64,000 nucleotides of DNA from CAZSBB01 sp964605235 (GTDB taxonomy: Bacteria > Planctomycetota > Phycisphaerae > Phycisphaerales > Phycisphaeraceae). Location: assembly GCA_964605235.1 (NCBI GenBank), contig CAZSBB010000011.1:68916-132915 (forward strand), written 5' to 3'. Each line of letters opens with the position of its first letter. Positions within the stretch are counted from its first letter, which is position 1. The notes under the pieces were generated by a model, which worked only from the letters and a program-made list of their open reading frames with translations, had not been told where the DNA came from and did no database searches. Of this stretch, positions 59,789 to 64,000 are shown piece by piece. Position numbers and translations under genes: made by a program.

Positions 59789-60804
59789 GCCGCCAGCTCC
59801 TGCGCCAACTGCGCGGCTATGGGGTTTTGCGGTTCAGTGCGCAGCCAGTCGCGCAGACGGAGATTCGCCTGCTGCACCTGACCTTCGACATACTCGCGGC
59901 GGATGAGCGCCGCTTTGACATCGGGGTAATGCGGGAACGCGCTGCTGACGGCGGCGAGCACCGCGGTTGCCGGCGGGCCGAGCACTTCGTCGTCGCGCAC
60001 CTGGCCAAGCACCAGCGCCAGTTCCGCCGAGAGCCGATTGAGTTTGATGCCGCGATGCGCCCAGCGGCGGGCGTCGTCGTGGTCGTGTTCCAGCAGCGCC
60101 AGTTGCGCCAGCGCCACGCAGGTTTCGTAAGCCGTGTCCTCGCCCAGTTGCGCCAAATCCGGCTCGGCGCGGCCGAGCGCCTGGCGCAGCAACAGCACCG
60201 CGTCCCGATCCGGCGCCAATCGCTGCGCTGCGACCAGCGTGCCGATGAGCTGCGGCTGGGCGATCAGTTGCACCGCCAGTTGATCGGCGCGGCTGTCGGC
60301 GATGGCGGGCAACCGGCTGGCGCCGGGCATCTGCAACAACTCAATCCACGCGGCGACATCCTCGCGATGCCCCAGCTCCGTGTGCAGTTGTTCGAGCACC
60401 CGTCGGGCGGCGTCAGTCAGGTCCGCGCGGACCAGCACGGCAATCAGCGTTTGCGCCAGCAGGGCGTCGTCGGTTTCCAGCAGATGGGCGGGACGCACGA
60501 GAATCGCCCGCGCCTGCTCCAATGCTCCGCGCTGCGCCAGACTGCTCGCCAGCAATACTCGCGCGGCAGTGGGACAGTCGGCGTCGCGCCGCCAGCCGTG
60601 CAATTCCAGCTCGGCGTCAGCGCGGCGACCTTCGAGACACCACTGCGCCAAGCGCGTCAGCCGGGCGACGGGCGTTTCCGAGCGATAGACCTGTTTGGGG
60701 GAGGCAGGCGTTCGCGTCACGCTGGCTTGGGAACGTTGACGCCCTGGCTGGGGCATGGCCCAGCGACGCAGCGAAAACCACAGCTTGGCAAACACACCCG
60801 ACAT
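59785..60804 (-). CDS. TPR-like helical repeat protein
   Basis: A 339-residue protein with an N-terminal basic region (residues 1-50) and Ala/Leu/Arg-rich helical repeats resembling TPRs (AQWCLEGRRADAELELHGWR, LASSLAQRGALEQARAIL, CVALAQLALLEHDHDDARRW). No membrane helix or enzyme motif seen. The downstream TPR gene overlaps its stop (ATGA), so they form a two-gene unit. Function unknown; probably a scaffold. Its upstream region is the long AT-rich gap at 60805-61463. Confidence 0.6.
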   Translation of the reverse strand: MSGVFAKLWFSLRRWAMPQPGRQRSQASVTRTPASPKQVYRSETPVARLTRLAQWCLEGRRADAELELHGWRRDADCPTAARVLLASSLAQRGALEQARAILVRPAHLLETDDALLAQTLIAVLVRADLTDAARRVLEQLHTELGHREDVAAWIELLQMPGASRLPAIADSRADQLAVQLIAQPQLIGTLVAAQRLAPDRDAVLLLRQALGRAEPDLAQLGEDTAYETCVALAQLALLEHDHDDARRWAHRGIKLNRLSAELALVLGQVRDDEVLGPPATAVLAAVSSAFPHYPDVKAALIRREYVEGQVQQANLRLRDWLRTEPQNPIAAQLAQELAA

Positions 60805-60983
60805 GCGCGTCCCACCTCTTCGGCACCCGTTTGACCCACGGGCGAAGTCCGTCCCCTGTCGAATGTATCGGCTCTATCGTCCAGCAGGGTTAGTCGAGCA
60901 GGCGGGAATTGTCGGTTATCAGGACGCGCCGACCGCTTTTGAACCCGAGCTGGGCATCATGCAGTGAGGGATGAGCAGTGAAA

Positions 60984-61005
60984 TCATAAGATAAAATAGT
61001 CTTAT
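60984..61005. promoter_or_regulatory. Inverted repeat upstream of the TPR operon
   Basis: cataaga/tcttatg with an 8-base spacer (taaaatag), about 180 bases upstream of the TPR start, in an AT-rich context. Candidate operator, function unknown. Confidence 0.3.
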
Positions 61006-61082
61006 GTATTTGATTTCGATGCCCGTTTCGCGCGTTGTGCATCGAATCGCAGTTCACGTGCGATAACGCGTTGTGTGGAAAT

Positions 61083-61130
61083 AAAAAAGGCGACGGAGGT
61101 GGGGGGGTCCGGGCATTTACCTCCGCCGCC
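61083..61130 (-). terminator. Orphan rho-independent terminator
   Basis: Minus strand: stem ggcggcggaggt/acctccgtcgcc (one mismatch) followed by six T. The nearest gene upstream on this strand ends about 330 bases away at 61464, so it may end that transcript or a small RNA. Confidence 0.6.
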
Positions 61131-61463
61131 GTGAGTGCCAAAGGGAACTTCGCGCGGCATCAATCTCAGTTGTGATGATGATAGTATCGTCCAGACACCC
61201 CTCTGACGTCTATAGGATATTGGGTATATATTTACGTCTCGGGGGATATCTTTCCGGACAGCAGGGTATTGGAATCTGCAGCGCGGCAAATTAGCATATC
61301 AATACCCTAATCAGGGGGGCATGCCTGAACCACCAAACCAATCACCAATATTTGAATGAAATGGATGTTTTACTCATGTTTGATCGGGACCCCCCTGGTC
61401 GGCGCACCGGCGGGCGCGTCATCGCGGTTGGCGGGGCTGCTGGTTCAATGGACGCACGACAAC

Positions 61464-62483
61464 TCACCGGGCTGCGGAAGGGCGGCGGAGGAGCTGACGG
61501 GCAGCTAATATTTGTTTGACCCGGAAAGTTTTACGTGTTGAGGTCGGGTTCGTGGCGAAACAGTTGAGCCGCCCGGCGCCCAGTGCCGCCAGACGCAGGC
61601 GCCAGCCTTGCGTGTAAATGGCGACGGCGCGTTGGACGCCGCGTGAACTGCTCGACCAGGCCCCCCAGCCGCCCAGCAGCAGATTGCCAGCGCGCTCCGC
61701 CTGGTTTGCCATGATCGCACCCCAGGCGTCGGCATGGGCGGCATCGACATGCCCCTGTTCAGACCATCGCGCCACCTGTGATTCGCTTACCCGGCAGCGC
61801 ACCAGGTCATCGAGCGGCAGCACCAGACGGCTTTCCCGGCGCCAGATTTCCCCGATTTTTTCCAGCCGGGCGATCAACGCCATGCCGCTGGCCCACGCCC
61901 GCGCCTGTTCCAGTTGCGTGTCGCGCCATTGGGAATCACTCGGCTGACCCAGGCTGCGCAGCATCAGCACGCCGACGCTGCCCGCCCCGCGCCACAGTGC
62001 GCCGCGCAGGCGCGACCAGGTCGCCCAGCGCGCGGTGTGCTCGTCCTCGAGCAGTTGGGCGTACATCGGCTCGAGGTCCTCGGCGGTGATGCCCACGCGC
62101 GCGGCCAGCGCGGCGAACGCATCAAGCTCCGGCCGACCGGTCGGTTCTCCCGCCAGCAGATGGGCGGCAATCGCCTGACACACCGCCAGCCGCTGGTCAC
62201 CGCCGCAGCCGCTTTCGCCGCAACTGTTCTCACCGCAACCACCGCCGCCGGCCGACTGACAGCCTTCGCGCCCGCTGCCGCTGCATTGCCCTTCAGCGCA
62301 GGCGTGTTCCTCGTGATATGTCGCCACCTGATGCAGTTGCCCCAGCACCGCGCCCAGCACCAGCGCGTCGCGCCGCTGCGGCCGGGGCAGAAAGCTGGCG
62401 GCGAAATGCCAGTCGGGCGCATAGGACCGCACCACCGTCGCCGCGGCGCGCAATACCTGACGTTCATCAGCCACGGCGGTCAT
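61464..62483 (-). CDS. Degenerate squalene/phytoene-synthase-like protein
   Basis: A 339-residue protein that aligns by pattern with the squalene/phytoene synthase family: ASFLPRPQRRDALVLGAVLG, EHTARWATWSRLRGALWRGA, then QARAWASGMALIARLEKIGE and ESRLVLPLDDLVRCRVSESQ. Both Asp-rich metal-binding motifs are missing: the first is replaced by QLHQVATYHEEHAC plus a Cys/Gly-rich insertion (about residues 60-95, seven Cys), the second by ARLEKIGEIW. It is probably not a prenyl synthase, perhaps a structural or metal-binding relative (HpnC-like). No other isoprenoid genes are near. ATG 62483 start; weak GGA site. Confidence 0.5.
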   Translation of the reverse strand: MTAVADERQVLRAAATVVRSYAPDWHFAASFLPRPQRRDALVLGAVLGQLHQVATYHEEHACAEGQCSGSGREGCQSAGGGGCGENSCGESGCGGDQRLAVCQAIAAHLLAGEPTGRPELDAFAALAARVGITAEDLEPMYAQLLEDEHTARWATWSRLRGALWRGAGSVGVLMLRSLGQPSDSQWRDTQLEQARAWASGMALIARLEKIGEIWRRESRLVLPLDDLVRCRVSESQVARWSEQGHVDAAHADAWGAIMANQAERAGNLLLGGWGAWSSSSRGVQRAVAIYTQGWRLRLAALGAGRLNCFATNPTSTRKTFRVKQILAARQLLRRPSAAR

Positions 62484-62514
62484 GCGGTGAATCCGGAGGA
62501 AGACGAGGACATAA

Positions 62515-62703
62515 TTTTGCCACGGATGAACACGGATGAAACATTTGTTGAGCTGTTGATTTGATGATTTGGTGATGTGGTCGCGGTCGTGTTCCGTGAA
62601 CTAGCCGCGGCTTTTCAAATCAACAAATTGCCAAATCAACATCTCAACGGATTCATCTTCTGTGCTTTATCCGTGTTCATCCGTGTTCATCCGTGGCAAA
62701 AAC
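62515..62703. repeat. Inverted-repeat element with catccgtgttcatccgtg ends (copy C)
   Basis: Left end ttttgccacggatgaacacg, right end gttcatccgtggcaaaaacc, with complementary sub-terminal parts (gttgatttgatgatttggtg / caaattgccaaatcaacatc). Located between the phytoene-synthase-like start and the DapA-family stop. Confidence 0.85.
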
Positions 62704-62708
62704 CCGCT

Positions 62709-63812
62709 TCACTTGAGCCATTTATCCAGATGCTGGGCGATGAAGTCGTCGTCGACCAGATGCGGATACGCCTGGCTCACGCGGGTGAGTTCCTCGGCCT
62801 GTCCCGGCGAGAGGACTTCGTTGGGGTTGAGGCACCAGGTGCCTTCGAGCAAGCCCTGGCGGCGCAGGACTTCGTGCATGCCGGGGATGCAGCCGTGGAA
62901 GCTGTGGGCGGGGTCGAACACCGCGGCATTCATGTCGGTGACCTGGCGATTGAGCACCGCCATCTCGGCGGGAATGGTTTGTCCCGCCTTGTTGATTTCA
63001 TGGCAGCGCGCCAGCAGTTCGACGGCGCGTTTGGTCCAGTACGCCCAGTGGCCCAGCAGGCCGCCGACGATCCGCTGGCGCACGACCTGGCCGTTGACTT
63101 TGAAATGCCATTCGCCCAGCAGGTCGTCGAGGATGTTGTCGTCGTTGCCGGTGTAGAGCGCGATGCCGTTGGAAGCGGGCGACCCGCCGCCGGTGGTGGG
63201 ATCGAGCGCCAGGGCCCGGCCGGCTTCCGCCACGGCGCGGACGACGTCCACCGTCTGAAAGCGATTGAAGGGCGCCATCTTGATCGCCACGACGTTTTCG
63301 ATTTCCGCGAACCGCCGCCAGAACGAGGCCGGCAGGATGCGCCCGCCCACGCTCGGCTGGAGGTAGAAGCCGACGATGGGAATCACCTTCGCCACCGCGG
63401 TGCAGTGGGCGATCAGAGCGTCGTCATCGGCCTGCTTCATCGCCGCCAGGCTCAGCAGACCCATGTCGTAACCGAGCGACATCGCCAGCTCGGCTTCGCG
63501 GGTCGCCTGCGCGGTGTTGCCGCACACGCCGGCGACGCGGACGACGGTGCGCCCGGCTTTATCAAACTCTTCCTTCGCCAGTTGCAGGACGGGCTTGAGC
63601 AGGTTGTGTTCGGGCTGACGGATTTCAAACTGGGTGGAATGCACGCCCACCGCCACGCCGCCGGCGCCGGCCGCGAGGTAGTAGCGGGTCAAAGCGCGCT
63701 GGCGCCGTTCGTCGAGCTGGCGCTGGCTGTTGAGCGCCAACGGGTGGGCGGGAATGACGGTGCCGCGCCGCAGCAGGCTCAGCACATCGGTGGCAGGCAT
63801 GGGGTTGGGCAT
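62709..63812 (-). CDS. DapA-family (dihydrodipicolinate synthase-like) lyase
   Basis: A 367-residue class I aldolase barrel. The Schiff-base Lys is in NVVAIKMAPFNRFQTVD, the catalytic Tyr region in IVGFYLQPSVGG, and the start (LRRGTVIPAHPLALNSQRQL) fits the family. The usual GxxGE-type pyruvate-binding segment is replaced by AGAGGVAVGVHSTQFEIRQP. About 70 residues longer than DapA because of a C-terminal extension. Substrate could be a keto-sugar acid rather than aspartate semialdehyde. Start ATG 63812 (AAGGA 8 bases upstream). Confidence 0.82.
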   Translation of the reverse strand: MPNPMPATDVLSLLRRGTVIPAHPLALNSQRQLDERRQRALTRYYLAAGAGGVAVGVHSTQFEIRQPEHNLLKPVLQLAKEEFDKAGRTVVRVAGVCGNTAQATREAELAMSLGYDMGLLSLAAMKQADDDALIAHCTAVAKVIPIVGFYLQPSVGGRILPASFWRRFAEIENVVAIKMAPFNRFQTVDVVRAVAEAGRALALDPTTGGGSPASNGIALYTGNDDNILDDLLGEWHFKVNGQVVRQRIVGGLLGHWAYWTKRAVELLARCHEINKAGQTIPAEMAVLNRQVTDMNAAVFDPAHSFHGCIPGMHEVLRRQGLLEGTWCLNPNEVLSPGQAEELTRVSQAYPHLVDDDFIAQHLDKWLK

Positions 63813-63929
63813 GGGGCGAATCCTTGCAGCGGGTGGAATGCACTCCCGGCGTGGAGCCGTGGGGAGAACTGCACAGAATAGCCGATGGGGCGCGGGTTGG
63901 CATGGAGCGAGCGTCGGTGTGTAGGAACT

Positions 63930-63977
63930 CAATAGAAGTGTCACGGGTCATTATGACAATAGAAGTGTCAGGGGTCA
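63930..63977. repeat. Tandem 27-base repeat at the window edge
   Basis: caatagaagtgtca(c/g)gggtca occurs twice (63930-63950 and 63957-63977) with the same period. No gene seen between 63813 and the end. Confidence 0.7.
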
Positions 63978-64000
63978 CGCGGTCGGTTGGGGGGTGCGGA

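Larger units (their letters stand above)
60805..61463. other. 659-base AT-richer intergenic region with hairpins
   Basis: No supported gene. Contents: a 22-base inverted repeat (60984-61005), a terminator-like hairpin on the minus strand (61083-61130) and AT-rich sequence at 61170-61380 with a partial inverted repeat (gacgtctatagg ... ttacgtc). It may carry the promoter of the TPR operon and an unrecognised small RNA. Confidence 0.45.

Overview
The window is high-GC bacterial DNA and reads as a planctomycete, most likely a Phycisphaerae-like lineage. The signs are a short zinc-ribbon membrane protein with the CxxCxYDLTGLP...CPECG signature, a prepilin-like protein with an H-X-DG tail, a PEP-CTERM protein, a choline-sulfatase-like enzyme, several sugar-active proteins, and many dispersed palindromic repeats whose translation reads TSRKRQRR. 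There are no rRNA genes. A 100-N scaffold gap at 3698-3797 marks this as a draft or metagenome assembly.

Layout. 1-3193: two paralogous ABC-2 permeases, the first cut by the window edge. 3194-4103: repeats around the gap. 4104-9027: RNase Z-like hydrolase, tRNA-like element, cysteine desulfurase, propeller-type glycosidase and a tetracysteine-tailed small protein. 9028-12375: DUF1015 protein, ECF-type sigma factor and a membrane-anchored H-X-DG partner. 12703-15128: ftsW and murG. 15265-17422: FHA-SpoIIE phosphatase and STAS protein, a partner-switching pair. 17669-20342: NapD-like protein, Rrf2 regulator, zinc-ribbon protein, HPt protein and a TrkA-N protein. 20449-23680: lspA, a DksA-like protein and a SpoIID lipoprotein. 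23950-32027: HIBADH-type dehydrogenase, HigBA-like toxin-antitoxin pair, aldo/keto reductase, Gfo/Idh/MocA oxidoreductase and a 1356-residue secreted protein. 32052-33996: a low-GC island with TcmP and its three-Cys-motif partner. 34166-40437: beta-CASP nuclease and a very unusual ABC exporter-secretin fusion. 40697-49565: amidohydrolase lipoprotein, GltS-like symporter, small membrane proteins, an acidic protein, sulfatase, a RAYT transposase among its REPs, and a transglutaminase-like protein. 49659-52259: znuABC-type metal importer behind a Fur-like operator. 52527-56158: GH116 glucosidase and a LacI regulator. 56267-57223: tRNA-Lys, rpmI and rplT. 57513-63812: PEP-CTERM protein, two TPR proteins, a degenerate phytoene-synthase-like protein and a DapA-family lyase.

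The most striking items are the exporter-secretin fusion, a palindromic repeat inserted in frame into the LacI gene, the TcmP island, and four or more families of palindromic repeats. One repeat family recurs as 113-117-bp elements, and one supplies the sequence just upstream of a sigma-factor start. Start codons were chosen from Shine-Dalgarno spacing and family alignment from memory. No database search was possible.
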